Assembly: GCF_000785785.1 (NCBI RefSeq)
Contig: NZ_JRQN01000001.1
Span: 62,001-126,000 of the forward strand
Origin: Streptococcus uberis
GTDB lineage: Bacteria > Bacillota > Bacilli > Lactobacillales > Streptococcaceae
DNA: 64,000 nucleotides
Direction of reading: 5' to 3'
Shown: piece after piece, positions 7,392-16,935 of the stretch
Layout: each line of letters opens with the position of its first letter
Numbering within the stretch: position 1 is the first letter of the stretch
Translations under genes and position numbers: made by a program
The notes under the pieces: generated by a model
Told to the model about the DNA's origin: nothing
Seen by the model: only the letters and a program-made list of their open reading frames with translations
Databases searched by the model: none

Positions 7392-9581
7392 ATGTCAGTG
7401 AATAAAAAGAAGATAAATAAAGCACTTCTTATTTGTAGCCTTACCTGTGGAGTCTCTATTGTTTGTCCAAATGTTTTCACAGCAAACAATAATCATTCGG
7501 TTGTACAGGCAAATCAAGTATCAAGGCCTATTGAAGTAGGGAAGTCTTTTACTTCTGAAAAGATTACTTACAAAATCATTACCCTTGATAATGATAAAAA
7601 AATTGGAACTTTACAAGTTGGAGATGGCTCAAGTCCTATCACAAATGATAAAGCTGAGATTGTTATTCCAGAAGAAGTGAAGCATCAAGGCTTTACTTTC
7701 AAAGTCACAGAAATCGGCGAATCCGCTTTTGAAGTTTCAGAGGGAGAAGGTGGAGAAATCTCTGGTTCTGTCAATCCTGTTAAAGTAACTATTCCAAAAT
7801 CAGTAACAAAAATACAAACAAAAGCGTTTAAAGGCACAACAAAACTAAAGGAGATCGTTTTTGATAAGGATAGTCAATTAATGATCATTGATGATAATGC
7901 CTTTAACTTTTCACATTTGGAAAAATTTAATCTTCCTAAAACCGTCGTTTCTTTAGGAAAAGGGGCTTTTGATTTTTCATATTTAAAAGAAATGTTAATT
8001 CCGACGGACAGTCAATTGCGAACAATCCGTGATAAAGCTTTTGCTTCAACAGATTATTTAGAAAAGATTACCATTCCAAAATCAGTCACTTACTTAGGGA
8101 AAAATGTTTTCCAAAAATCTAAAGTGTCAGATATTACGGTAGAAAAAGGAAATACTGAATATAGTTCTGAAGATGGCAGTTTATATGATATTAGGAAAGA
8201 AAAGCTCATTAAGTATCCTATTTCTAAGAAATCAGCAATTTATAAGGCACCTGAAAGCTTAAAACATATCGAAGCTGACGCATTTTCTTATGAAAAAGAA
8301 GGTTCAAATAATTTAAAAGAAATTGTACTGAATGAGGGATTAAAAACAATTGGAGATTTTGCTTTTAGAGGTTTAACAGATCTTGAAAAAATCAATTTAC
8401 CAAAATCCTTATCGACTATTGGTAAATTAGCTTTTTATAATAATTACGAATTGAAAGAGTTAAATCTTCCAGAGAATGTAACTAAGCTTGGAAAATATAC
8501 CTTTTTTAACCTTCCTAACCTAGAAAAATTAAGTCTTGGTTCTAAAATGGAGTCTTTATCAGAAGATTTTCTTGCTGGAGAAGCAAAACCTAAAAAATTA
8601 AATCTGGTTTTTAAAAATCCAAACCAACAATTTCATGGGAATCTGGAAAATGTTACAATTACCCATGAAGTGACACCATCCAATAATCCCAAAGTAGAAG
8701 AAGGGGGTGGGGTTAGTGTGGAATCAATTAACAATAAAGCTAGTTCAACAGAAGGAACAACTAAGGGAACTTCCAAAGAAAATTCAAATCATTCTGAAGA
8801 ATCTAATGAGTCTATACGTCCAATTAGTCAGGAGGATTCTAAAAGTGATGCTTTAAATAGCTTAACAAAAGAAGTATCCCCAGAAAGGGACAAGTCTACG
8901 GATACGATAGGTGAAAATCCTACAGAGTCTAGTGGTGTTCCTGTTAATAATCTAAAAGAGAATGCAAGTAATGATTCAAATCTTGATAATCCTACAATTG
9001 ATGAAAAAGCAGAAGAAATTGATAGTAATTCAGAAACCATTCAAACTGAAGCAAATCATACTATTACTAGCTCAACCATTGATACTGATCTGACTCAAAT
9101 TGGAGAAGAGGTCCCTTTAGCAGATTCAAGTGTAGAGAAAACTAAAGAAACAAGTCAAGAAGCAAGTAAAGTAGTTGCTGATACAAAAGATTCAGAGCAA
9201 CCATTTGAGTTAAAGAAAACAAAAGCTGAGGAAATACAAGAAAAAGAAGGTAAACATCATACGCAAACAGACATCAATGGCCCCCTTTCTGTGCCAATAG
9301 AATCAGCAAATGTTTCAAAAGCTAATGCGTTAGGAGATATGACTCAAAACCAATTGGTTGAAAAACCCAAAAATATGGATACGGACCTTAATCCAAATCT
9401 TGAACTGTCGGATCACAAAGAGTCAAAAGTGAAAGAAGCGAAGTTAAATCATCATAATAGTCAAGTTCTTCCTCAAACAGGAGATAGTTTTATTCCTATG
9501 ATTCATTGGATTTTACTAAGTATTCTAGGTACACTAGGTTCATTTTTATACCTCTTTAGTTCCAAAGCAAAAAAGAAATAA
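7392..9581 (+). CDS. LPXTG-anchored leucine-rich-repeat (BspA/LRR_5-like) surface protein
   Basis: A 729-residue protein with four parts. There is a signal sequence (residues 1 to about 40, no YSIRK motif). Next comes an LRR_5/BspA-type domain at about 65-410, with repeats such as VTIPKSVTKIQTKAFKG, FNLPKTVVSLGKGAF and INLPKSLSTIGKLAF. Residues 420-690 form an acidic Ser/Thr/Glu-rich, probably unstructured stalk. The C-terminus is a cell-wall sorting signal: LPQTG at 692-696, a hydrophobic stretch and a KAKKK tail. SrtA (579-1322) is the expected anchoring enzyme. BspA-type LRR proteins commonly act in adhesion or host-protein binding; the ligand here is unknown. The ribosome site is weak. 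Confidence 0.9.
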   Translation: MSVNKKKINKALLICSLTCGVSIVCPNVFTANNNHSVVQANQVSRPIEVGKSFTSEKITYKIITLDNDKKIGTLQVGDGSSPITNDKAEIVIPEEVKHQGFTFKVTEIGESAFEVSEGEGGEISGSVNPVKVTIPKSVTKIQTKAFKGTTKLKEIVFDKDSQLMIIDDNAFNFSHLEKFNLPKTVVSLGKGAFDFSYLKEMLIPTDSQLRTIRDKAFASTDYLEKITIPKSVTYLGKNVFQKSKVSDITVEKGNTEYSSEDGSLYDIRKEKLIKYPISKKSAIYKAPESLKHIEADAFSYEKEGSNNLKEIVLNEGLKTIGDFAFRGLTDLEKINLPKSLSTIGKLAFYNNYELKELNLPENVTKLGKYTFFNLPNLEKLSLGSKMESLSEDFLAGEAKPKKLNLVFKNPNQQFHGNLENVTITHEVTPSNNPKVEEGGGVSVESINNKASSTEGTTKGTSKENSNHSEESNESIRPISQEDSKSDALNSLTKEVSPERDKSTDTIGENPTESSGVPVNNLKENASNDSNLDNPTIDEKAEEIDSNSETIQTEANHTITSSTIDTDLTQIGEEVPLADSSVEKTKETSQEASKVVADTKDSEQPFELKKTKAEEIQEKEGKHHTQTDINGPLSVPIESANVSKANALGDMTQNQLVEKPKNMDTDLNPNLELSDHKESKVKEAKLNHHNSQVLPQTGDSFIPMIHWILLSILGTLGSFLYLFSSKAKKK

Positions 9582-9791
9582 AAGGTTAACTTAATGTATT
9601 CACTTTAAGATTTTATGATCGTCTATTTGAAAACACCTTATCTGTTAGAGAGCATTTCTGATAAAATGGTAAGAACAATTTGGGTTTTCATGCAATTACA
9701 TTTATTCTATATGGATAAGACCTTATATTTTAACTTTGTGTCACTTAGTGATATTCTAATTCTAACAAACCATGATTGAAAGGAAATTAGT

Positions 9792-10274
9792 ATGACATCA
9801 CTCTATGATTTTACAGTTAAGGCCCAAAATGGAGAAAACGTGTCTTTGGCACAGTTTCAAGGCAAGGTAGTCCTTGTTGTGAACACAGCAACTGGTTGTG
9901 GCTTGACACCTCAATATGAGGCTCTTCAAGAAATCTATGATCACTATAAATCTAAGGGATTTGTCATTCTGGACTTTCCTTGTAATCAATTTGCTGGTCA
10001 AGCACCTGGATCTGTTGAGGAGATTAATAATTTTTGCACTCTTAATTATCAAACCACCTTTCCAAGGTTTGCTAAAGTGAAAGTTAATGGTAAAGAAGCA
10101 GCCCCTTTATTTATATGGTTGAAATCAGAGAAGAAGGGATTACTTGGTAAAACTATTGAATGGAATTTCGCCAAATTTCTGATTGATCAAAATGGGCGAG
10201 TTATTGAACGGTTCTCACCCAAAACAGATCCTAAGGAGATTATTCCAAAATTGGATGATTTGTTAGGAGAATGA
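9792..10274 (+). CDS. gpo: Glutathione peroxidase family (thiol peroxidase) protein
   Basis: A 160-residue cytoplasmic peroxidase that reduces hydrogen peroxide or organic hydroperoxides. It uses cysteine rather than selenocysteine at the active site: Cys36 in NTATGCGLTPQ, Gln66 in FPCNQF and Trp124 in EWNF, the family catalytic triad. Bacterial members of this length usually take electrons from thioredoxin rather than glutathione; that is family knowledge, not seen here. A GAAAGGAAA ribosome site precedes the ATG. Monocistronic, with a terminator after it. Confidence 0.93.
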   Translation: MTSLYDFTVKAQNGENVSLAQFQGKVVLVVNTATGCGLTPQYEALQEIYDHYKSKGFVILDFPCNQFAGQAPGSVEEINNFCTLNYQTTFPRFAKVKVNGKEAAPLFIWLKSEKKGLLGKTIEWNFAKFLIDQNGRVIERFSPKTDPKEIIPKLDDLLGE

Positions 10275-10308
10275 AGCTATAAATTCTTGATTATGACCAA
10301 TAGATAAC

Positions 10309-10346
10309 AGAAAAACACCTAGTATTCTCATACTAAGTGTTTTTCT
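10309..10346. terminator. Bidirectional terminator between gpo and the XRE-family gene
   Basis: A 17-bp stem (AGAAAAACACCTAGTAT against ATACTAAGTGTTTTTCT, one mismatch) with a TCTC loop, between convergent genes. Confidence 0.9.
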
Positions 10347-10774
10347 TACTTCCCGAAATAAAATTCTTCAAAACTTTGGTCTGCTAATTCTGCCATTTCT
10401 TTTAAGATTGTAATGTTAGGTTTTGAGCGTCCGACTTCCCAGTGGCTAACAGAGGACAGGGAAATGTTAAATCGGTCTGCAAATTCTTTGTCTGTTTCGC
10501 CTAAGGCCATTCTTAAATTAAAGATTCTGTTGTTTAATTTGGAAGGGTCTCGATTTTCTTTGATTTCAAAAATAGGGCCTGTGCTTAATTCAAAGCCGTT
10601 AATGACTTTTTCAAGGGCCTCTTCTCGTGAGATGGATAGGCGACTGGCAACGGTAGTGACTTTTTTAGGACGTATGCCAAACTCTCGACAGGCTACGGTG
10701 AAATTAGGATATGATTTTCCTAAAACGGTTATGTCACGAGATTTAGTTTGAGCTGACGTGCTATGTCTTGGCAT
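10346..10774 (-). CDS. XRE-family DNA-binding regulator with an extra N-terminal basic region
   Basis: 142 residues. The C-terminal half is a Cro/CI-type helix-turn-helix: NLRMALGETDKEFADRFNISLSSVSHWEVGRSKPN. The N-terminal half (GKSYPNFTVACREFGIRPKKVTTVASRLSISREEALEKVI) looks like a second small DNA-binding module of the kind seen in phage-derived proteins. I start at the second ATG (10774), 8 bases from AGGAGG; the ATG two codons earlier is only 2 bases from it. It has its own promoter and a candidate autoregulatory repeat upstream. No linked target gene is evident. Confidence 0.75.
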   Translation of the reverse strand: MPRHSTSAQTKSRDITVLGKSYPNFTVACREFGIRPKKVTTVASRLSISREEALEKVINGFELSTGPIFEIKENRDPSKLNNRIFNLRMALGETDKEFADRFNISLSSVSHWEVGRSKPNITILKEMAELADQSFEEFYFGK

Positions 10775-10811
10775 CTTCATATCCTCCTAATTTTTCTGAT
10801 AGTTCACATTA

Positions 10812-10877
10812 ACTATATCGTAAATCACTAATCTTTTCAAGTGAAAGTGTCATCAATCCTATAAAAAGTGATGACAC
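10812..10877 (-). promoter_or_regulatory. Promoter and inverted repeat of the XRE-family gene
   Basis: On the - strand TTGAAA (10835-10840) and TATAGT (10812-10817) are 17 bases apart. Just upstream of the -35 box lies a perfect 9-bp inverted repeat, GTGTCATCA (10847-10855) and TGATGACAC (10869-10877), with a 13-base spacer, a good candidate operator. Confidence 0.65.
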
Positions 10878-10891
10878 CATCATAAGCTAAC

Positions 10892-10925
10892 AAAAAAACA
10901 AGCTATGTAATTTAGCTTGTTTTTC
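10892..10925. terminator. Terminator of dtpT
   Basis: AAAACAAGCTA pairs with TAGCTTGTTTT around a short loop, just past the dtpT stop. T runs occur in both orientations. Confidence 0.8.
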
Positions 10926-10929
10926 AGGT

Positions 10930-12402
10930 TTAGTCGTTAATGAGCTTATCAATTTTTGGAACATAAAAGAGTAGTAAGATACCAAATAGAATCGTTATCC
11001 CACCAACAATCCCAAAGTAGGCTACTTCTGTGTGAACAGTGTAGAATTTAACAAATTGCGCATTGAGTGCTTGCGCAGCAGCATTACTCAAGAACCAAAT
11101 CGACATCATTTGTGCTTTAAAGGCTTTAGGGGCTAACTTATTAGTCACTGATAAGCCGATTGGAGAAATCAACATTTCACCCACAATAACAATAGCCCAA
11201 CTCATAATTAACCACATGGGACTAACTTTTGCATTTGTTCCAAAGAAGATGACTGGTAACATCATCCATAAGAATGACAAACCTGAGGCCATTAAGCCAT
11301 AAGAGAACTTTTTAGCTGAAGAAGGCTGTTTACTTCCAAGTTTAGCCCATAACCATGCAAAAATTGGCACATAAAGCATAATGAAAAGAGGGTTAATACT
11401 TTGGAAGTAAGATGATGGGAAATTAATATGATGGCCAAAGAAAGTGAAGTAAAGGCGTGTCTGTTCGTCAGCAAATAAGGCTAAGATAACCGACCCTTGT
11501 TCTTCAATTGACCAAAAAAGAATTGAAGCAATAAAGAGAGGGATATAAGCATACACATGCGAGCGCTCTTCGCTAGTAATCTTATCACTTCTGATAATGG
11601 TCATAAAGTAATAAATGGGAATAATAATAGCAACTAGTGTGAAGAAGTTAATGACCAAACCAATAGATAAGTGGCCAGTGACTTGCAAGAGGATCAGTGA
11701 CAGGATAATTGCCACCAAAGTAAGGGTCGTTCTTTTTAGTAAGACTGATTTTTCAGTATCTGATAAGGGATCATTAGGAACGAGACTAGAAGCAGACAGG
11801 TATTTATTACCATCACGAACATACTGAATTAAACCAATAAACATCCCAAAAGCAGCCAGTGAAAACCCAAGATGAAAATTGATTTCTTGCCCAAGGTAAC
11901 CAACAAGTGCCGGTGCAATGAATGCCCCTAAATTAATCCCAAAAACAAAAATGCTGAAACCGGCATCACGACGCAAATCTTTCTCATCGTAAAGACTACC
12001 AACCATATCAGAAACATTTGGTTTTAAAAGCCCAGTCCCCAAGATGATGAGGCCGATTGAAAGGAAAAGTGCTGTTTTGCCAAATGGCGTTGCTAGGGCT
12101 ATGTGTCCAAGCATAATTAAGATACCACCGTACAAAACAGTTTTACGACTACCTAAAATACGGTCACTAATATAGCCGCCCAAAACGGAAGATAGGTAAA
12201 CCAATGAGCCATAAATAGCCATAATGGAAGCTGCGGTAGCTTTATCAAATCCTAACCCACCAGCCGTAACACTATAGTACATATAATATAGTAAAATGGC
12301 GCGCATGCCATAGTATGAAAATCTTTCCCACATCTCAGTGAAAAAGAGAGTGGACAAGCCACGAGGGTGTCCAAAGAATGTTTTTGTATCCGATTTATTC
12401 AT
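10930..12402 (-). CDS. dtpT: Proton-dependent di/tripeptide transporter (POT/PTR family)
   Basis: A 490-residue integral membrane protein that imports di- and tripeptides with protons. It has the POT signature near the N-terminus (FTEMWERFSYYGMRAILLYYM, with the ExxERFxYY proton-coupling motif). The second family motif is visible as FSIFVFGINLGAFIAPALVGYLG. About 14 hydrophobic helices are predicted by eye. The ATG at 12402 follows AAAAAGGAGACGTC. A consensus promoter lies upstream. Monocistronic. Confidence 0.94.
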   Translation of the reverse strand: MNKSDTKTFFGHPRGLSTLFFTEMWERFSYYGMRAILLYYMYYSVTAGGLGFDKATAASIMAIYGSLVYLSSVLGGYISDRILGSRKTVLYGGILIMLGHIALATPFGKTALFLSIGLIILGTGLLKPNVSDMVGSLYDEKDLRRDAGFSIFVFGINLGAFIAPALVGYLGQEINFHLGFSLAAFGMFIGLIQYVRDGNKYLSASSLVPNDPLSDTEKSVLLKRTTLTLVAIILSLILLQVTGHLSIGLVINFFTLVAIIIPIYYFMTIIRSDKITSEERSHVYAYIPLFIASILFWSIEEQGSVILALFADEQTRLYFTFFGHHINFPSSYFQSINPLFIMLYVPIFAWLWAKLGSKQPSSAKKFSYGLMASGLSFLWMMLPVIFFGTNAKVSPMWLIMSWAIVIVGEMLISPIGLSVTNKLAPKAFKAQMMSIWFLSNAAAQALNAQFVKFYTVHTEVAYFGIVGGITILFGILLLFYVPKIDKLIND

Positions 12403-12429
12403 GACGTCTCCTTTTTATAACTAAATATT

Positions 12430-12458
12430 AGAATACATGAATATATCAGACATGTCAA
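12430..12458 (-). promoter_or_regulatory. dtpT promoter
   Basis: On the - strand TTGACA (12453-12458), a 17-base spacer and TATTCT (12430-12435), about 30 bases before the dtpT start. Confidence 0.75.
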
Positions 12459-12596
12459 TAAAATGAGGAGACTAAATCGGATAATAATACCATAATTGAT
12501 GTATAAATTTAATTAATACATGTATAAATGATATCAAAGTATCTAATAAGAAACTGGTATAGAGCGATTGAGGATGCTTACTGAGAAAATGCCGCT

Positions 12597-12617
12597 AAAA
12601 AAAGCCCAAGGGGCTTT
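12597..12617 (-). terminator. Terminator of the antiporter gene
   Basis: AAAGCCC / GGGCTTT stem with a 3-base loop and a T run on the - strand, directly after the restored antiporter stop at 12619. Confidence 0.8.
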
Positions 12618-12618
12618 C

Positions 12619-13760
12619 TTACTTTTTAAAGGATTGTTTCAGTATAAATGGTGCAATGATAGTTGATAGGATAACAACAATGACCAGTTCTGAATAGGTA
12701 TGGCTGGAAATAAGTTTATCCGCTAAGCCAATCTGTACAATAATCAGGGCCATCTCACCACGCTAACCATGCCGCCACCAATTGTTAGAGAATCCATTTT
12801 CGAAAACTTAAAGGAACGACCAACAAGGTAGCCAGGGATCAATTTAGTTGCAACTGCTAAAACGGTGAAGAGGGTAATCATTGGTAAATTGTTGAAGATT
12901 CCATCTAGTTTTAATGGCAAAGCTATTGAGGCAAAGAAAATTGGGATAAAGAAGATGTAGGCAAAGATTGAAATTTCATGTTCTATGGCCGTTGCATATT
13001 TGGTTTGACCGATCGCAAGTCCAGCGAAGAATGAGCCAATAACAGCAGACATACCTACGCTATGAGCTAGAAGTGCTGTTCCGAAACAAAGTAATAATGC
13101 CAAAAACGTATTTTTTTCAAAATCATCAAATTTGTTAACGAGTGCAAATAGTGTTGGAACAATGTATTTGACGAGAGCGATCAAGAAGAGTAAAAAGAGT
13201 AGTTGCGCGAGTACTTCAAAGATAAGCTGACTTGATGACCCACCTGATGATTTACTTCTTGAAATGAAGAAACTTAAGAGTAAAACGGCGATGATGTCAT
13301 CTGCAACAGCTGCGCCTAAGATGACAGCACCAGTATTAGTTTTAACTTTGTTATATTCTTGCAAAACTTCTACAGTAATAGATACACTTGTTGCTGCAAA
13401 AACGATGCCATAAAAAATAGCTGTATTTATTTGATAGCCCATGGCTAATGTGATGAGATAAAATGCTGCAACTGGTATGACTACCCCTGAGATAGCAACA
13501 ATAAGACTAGGTTTGAGATATTTCTTAAGTAGTCCTAAATTGGCTTCCATGCCGGCAAGAAACATGAGAAGAATAACGCCAAGTTCAGATAAAAAGGAGA
13601 TTAATTCTCCCTGATGAACAAAGTTGAGAACGGCAGGTCCGATTAAAATACCAACAAGCAATTGCCCAACAACAGCAGGTATACCAATGCGATTAGAAAA
13701 TTGAACAGCTAAAAGACTGGCAACTAAGATAATTGTAATGTGTAAAAGTTCTAACATCAT
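12619..13760 (-). pseudogene. Monovalent cation:proton antiporter (CPA2, KefB/GerN-like), frameshifted near the 3' end
   Basis: The first 338 codons form a Na+/H+-exchanger-domain protein with about 11-12 helices, including GIPAVVGQLLVGILIGP and the ion-binding region LGAAVADDIIAVLLL with its paired Asp residues. The printed frame stops at 12744 after GGGMVSVVRWP. One base restored near 12762 gives GGGMVSRGEMALIIVQIGLADKL and the last two helices, stopping at 12619 just before a terminator. MVSRGE is the conserved family motif, so the deletion is certain relative to the ancestor. Whether it is real or a sequence error is open. GGAGG immediately precedes tandem ATGs; the second (13757) has the better spacing. 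Confidence 0.85.
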
Positions 13761-13953
13761 TCCTCCGAGAATAAAAATTTTGAGAATCTATAATAGTATA
13801 ACATGATTTGCTTAACTTTTGTAGAAGAATGGACTGATATTTTAACACGTTTAATAGATTTGGGTGTGATTTTATCATATTATTTAATTACAAATAGGAA
13901 TACACTAAGAAATCAAGTTGTAAATTATGTTACAATGAGACTGGGAGATAATT

Positions 13954-15021
13954 ATGAAGAAAAGATTTTTTGTCAGTTTGTCAGTTAGTTTATTACTTTT
14001 TATGGTGCTTATTTACGTTAATCAATTGCCACCCAAAGTTGTCATGTCTAATGGAACAAATACTAATCCAGCAGCTTATTCGGAAAAACAATTTAAAAAA
14101 TTACTTAAAAAACATTACCCTGAAGTTACAGAAACATTGGTTGCTGGAACAGATCAACCATTTTATGTTATACCTGGTTTGAAAAAGACTCTTTCATTTG
14201 TTCATGGTGGGGCTGACAAAGGTAAATTAAAAACGGCAACAGACATGGATCCACAAGGACTTTCGATTGTAGAAGATAAATATATGTTAATATCAGCATA
14301 CAGTAAAAGTAAAACCTATAATTCAGTCATTTGGGTAATTGATATTGACACTGGTACGTATTTAAAGACTCTGTGTTTAGATGATATCGACCATGTTGGT
14401 GCACTAACATATGATGATGACCATGATAAACTTTGGGTTTCAACAATAAACAATAAAAATCAAGCACAAATCGAATCTCTTTCTCTTCATGATATTGAAA
14501 GTTATGATGTTAATCAAACGAAAAGACCTATTCAATTTAGAGAAAAAATAGATATTGTTGGTATAAAGTTAGCTTCCTATATGACGTATTATAAAAACAC
14601 GCTGTATGTTGGATATTTTAATAAAGCACAATCAGGCAAGCTGGCTGAAATTCCAATTAGTTCTCTACAATTTCAGGCTAATACAATTGCTACTGTAAAG
14701 CCTAGGAAAATTTATGAGACAATACCTAGAGTTCAGGGAATTTCATTTTTTGAAGACAATATTTTGCTATCACAATCATTTGGGACAAAGAATTCAAAAT
14801 TATATATTTTTAAAAATAAGTTATCAGATAATACAAGTGAACTAGGAAGTGACAATGCCATTTCAAGCATTACATTACCACCTTATTTAGAACAAATTGT
14901 TGGGAGAAATGATTTAGTTTATTTAATTTTTGAATCTGCGTCGCCAACATATATGAAAAAGAATGTCATTCACATGGACCGTGTGATTAAAATTAGCATT
15001 GAATCTAAAAATAAGAAATAA
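13954..15021 (+). CDS. Secreted/membrane-anchored protein with beta-propeller-like repeats, unknown function
   Basis: 355 residues. An N-terminal signal or anchor (KKRFFVSLSVSLLLFMVLIYV) is followed by an extracellular region with alternating short strands such as YMLISAYSKSKTYNSVIWVIDIDTGTYLKTL, DKLWVSTINN, NTLYVGYFNK and DNILLSQSFG. The pattern of hydrophobic strand, turn and IDxDTG resembles YncE/quinoprotein-type beta-propellers, but I cannot name a family. There is no LPXTG and no lipobox. GGGAGATAATT precedes the ATG. It has its own terminator, so it is monocistronic. Whether it works with the secreted protein at 16936 is unknown. Confidence 0.65.
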   Translation: MKKRFFVSLSVSLLLFMVLIYVNQLPPKVVMSNGTNTNPAAYSEKQFKKLLKKHYPEVTETLVAGTDQPFYVIPGLKKTLSFVHGGADKGKLKTATDMDPQGLSIVEDKYMLISAYSKSKTYNSVIWVIDIDTGTYLKTLCLDDIDHVGALTYDDDHDKLWVSTINNKNQAQIESLSLHDIESYDVNQTKRPIQFREKIDIVGIKLASYMTYYKNTLYVGYFNKAQSGKLAEIPISSLQFQANTIATVKPRKIYETIPRVQGISFFEDNILLSQSFGTKNSKLYIFKNKLSDNTSELGSDNAISSITLPPYLEQIVGRNDLVYLIFESASPTYMKKNVIHMDRVIKISIESKNKK

Positions 15022-15023
15022 CA

Positions 15024-15049
15024 AAAAGGAAACATTTCTGTTTCCTTTT
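15024..15049 (+). terminator. Terminator of the secreted-protein gene
   Basis: AAAAGGAAACA / TGTTTCCTTTT perfect 11-bp stem with a 4-base loop. Confidence 0.9.
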
Positions 15050-15085
15050 AATATTCCCCTCGCTTTTCAGTTTCAGGGCTCAGGC

Positions 15086-15110
15086 TAAACAAGTATACTA
15101 TACTTGTTTA
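15086..15110 (-). terminator. 25-bp palindrome at the guaA 3' end, probable terminator
   Basis: Two 12-bp arms (TAAACAAGTATA and TATACTTGTTTA) around a single C overlap the guaA stop codon. The T run is modest, so it could act as a terminator or as a 3'-end stabilising hairpin. Confidence 0.55.
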
Positions 15111-16670
15111 CTCCCACTCAACTGTTGCTGGTGGTTTGCTTGTGATGTCGTAGACGATGCGGTTGACGTGGTCAACTTCGTTTACGATGCGGACTGAGAT
15201 CTTTTTAAGGACGTCCCATGGTAGTTGTGCAAAGTCTGCTGTCATACCGTCGATAGAAGTGATAGCACGGATGGCAATGGTGTAGTCGTATGTACGGCCG
15301 TCTCCCATAACCCCAACGGAGCGAACGCCAGTATTGACAGTGAAGTATTGCCATACGTCGCGATCTAAACCAGCTTTTGCAATTTCTTCGCGCAAGATGG
15401 CATCTGATTCACGGACCGTTTCCAATTTTTCTTCAGTGATGGCACCCATGACGCGGATGGCTAGGCCTGGGCCTGGGAATGGCTGACGCCAAACGATATT
15501 TTCTGGCATACCAAGTGCGATACCAAGCGCACGCACTTCATCTTTGAAAAGAGTGTTTAAAGGCTCAATCAATTCAAATTGCATGTCCTCTGGAAGACCA
15601 CCAACGTTATGGTGTGATTTAATAGTTTGAGCTGTTTCTGTGCCTGATTCGATGATATCAGTATAGAGTGTTCCTTGTGCCAGGAAGTCTACACCTTTCA
15701 GTTTACTAGCTTCATCGTCAAAGACGTAAACAAATTCATTACCGATGATCTTACGTTTTTTCTCTGGATCATCGACACTAGCAAGTAGATCTAAGAATCT
15801 ATCTTTTGCATCCACACGGATGATGTTAAGACCGAATTTACCACCAAGCATGCCCATAACTTGGTCACCTTCATCTTTACGAAGAAGACCGTGGTCAACG
15901 AAGATACAGGTTAATTGGTCGCCGATAGCTTTTTGTAAAAGGACACCAACAACTGAAGAGTCAACACCACCTGATAAACCAAGAAGGACTTTTTTGTCAC
16001 CAACTTGTTTTTGGATGTTATCAATTTGCATATCAATGAAGTTATCCATTGACCAGTCACCACGCGCGCCACAGATAGAAACAGCGAAGTTTTTAAGAAT
16101 ATCATTACCATATACTGAATGTCTTACTTCTGGGTGGAATTGGATTCCGTAGAAGTTACGTTCCGTATTTTCCATTGCAGCGTAAGGGCAATCATTTGAA
16201 TCACCAACAAGGTGGAAACCTTCAGGAATTTCAGTAACAGCATCACCATGACTCATTAATACTAATTGTTCTTCTGGCGTACCAGCAAACAATTTAGATT
16301 CTGAGCGTAGGTGCAGTGTTGATTGACCATATTCACGGTTACCTGCTTGACCAGCAGGAACAACTTTACCACCAAGTGTGTGTGTAATGAGTTGCATGCC
16401 ATAACAGATTCCAAGGATTGGAATACCAAGTTCAAAAATTTCTGGGTCAATAGCAAAAGCATTGTCAGCGTAGACAGAGTTTGGTCCACCAGACAAGACA
16501 ATCCCAATTGGATTGATCTCTTTAAGTTCTTTTGCAGTGATTTTATGGCTCTTTAATTCAGAAAATACACCGAATTCACGAATACGTCGTGCAATTAATT
16601 GGTTATACTGACTACCATAATCAAGAACGATAATTTTTTGAATGTCTTTCAACATTGAAATTTCAGTCAT
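15108..16670 (-). CDS. guaA: GMP synthase (glutamine-hydrolysing)
   Basis: 520 residues. It converts XMP to GMP in de novo guanine nucleotide synthesis, using glutamine and ATP. The N-terminal class I glutamine amidotransferase domain shows the nucleophile in GICYGMQ and the His/Glu pair in [11 protein letters not shown]. The ATP-pyrophosphatase domain has the PP-loop GLSGGVDSS, and the C-terminal dimerisation domain ends PPATVEWE. The start at 16670 follows AAAGGATTACA. An upstream in-frame start would add 23 unrelated residues. A stem-loop lies in its leader (16687-16707). Intact, as expected for a near-essential gene. Confidence 0.97.
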   Translation of the reverse strand: MTEISMLKDIQKIIVLDYGSQYNQLIARRIREFGVFSELKSHKITAKELKEINPIGIVLSGGPNSVYADNAFAIDPEIFELGIPILGICYGMQLITHTLGGKVVPAGQAGNREYGQSTLHLRSESKLFAGTPEEQLVLMSHGDAVTEIPEGFHLVGDSNDCPYAAMENTERNFYGIQFHPEVRHSVYGNDILKNFAVSICGARGDWSMDNFIDMQIDNIQKQVGDKKVLLGLSGGVDSSVVGVLLQKAIGDQLTCIFVDHGLLRKDEGDQVMGMLGGKFGLNIIRVDAKDRFLDLLASVDDPEKKRKIIGNEFVYVFDDEASKLKGVDFLAQGTLYTDIIESGTETAQTIKSHHNVGGLPEDMQFELIEPLNTLFKDEVRALGIALGMPENIVWRQPFPGPGLAIRVMGAITEEKLETVRESDAILREEIAKAGLDRDVWQYFTVNTGVRSVGVMGDGRTYDYTIAIRAITSIDGMTADFAQLPWDVLKKISVRIVNEVDHVNRIVYDITSKPPATVEWE

Positions 16671-16686
16671 TGTAATCCTTTCATTT

Positions 16687-16707
16687 ATCTCAACAACTGG
16701 TTGAGAT
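16687..16707 (-). promoter_or_regulatory. Hairpin in the guaA leader
   Basis: A perfect 8-5-8 stem-loop (ATCTCAAC / GTTGAGAT) 10-15 bases upstream of the guaA ribosome site. No T run and no purine-riboswitch core is visible, so a function is not established. Confidence 0.4.
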
Positions 16708-16935
16708 TTTTCCCTCCCATTGTAGCATACTTTGAACAAATATTCATTATTAATTTCTTATTATTTTGTCTTAAATCCAAACATTACTTTTATTTTAGTT
16801 AGGTATGTACGTGTGTGTTTATGAGAGAAATTTCTTATTTTAAGGTAATTGTAAGCTAAAGAGAAGATACTTGTTTGAGAATTTTCTATATTCTCTAACT
16901 CTATTAGTTTAATGTTTTGATAATGAGGTATCTGT

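Noticed and set aside
16671-16760. Guanine riboswitch upstream of guaA.
   Set aside because: The leader is short and lacks the conserved purine-riboswitch junction; only a simple hairpin is present.
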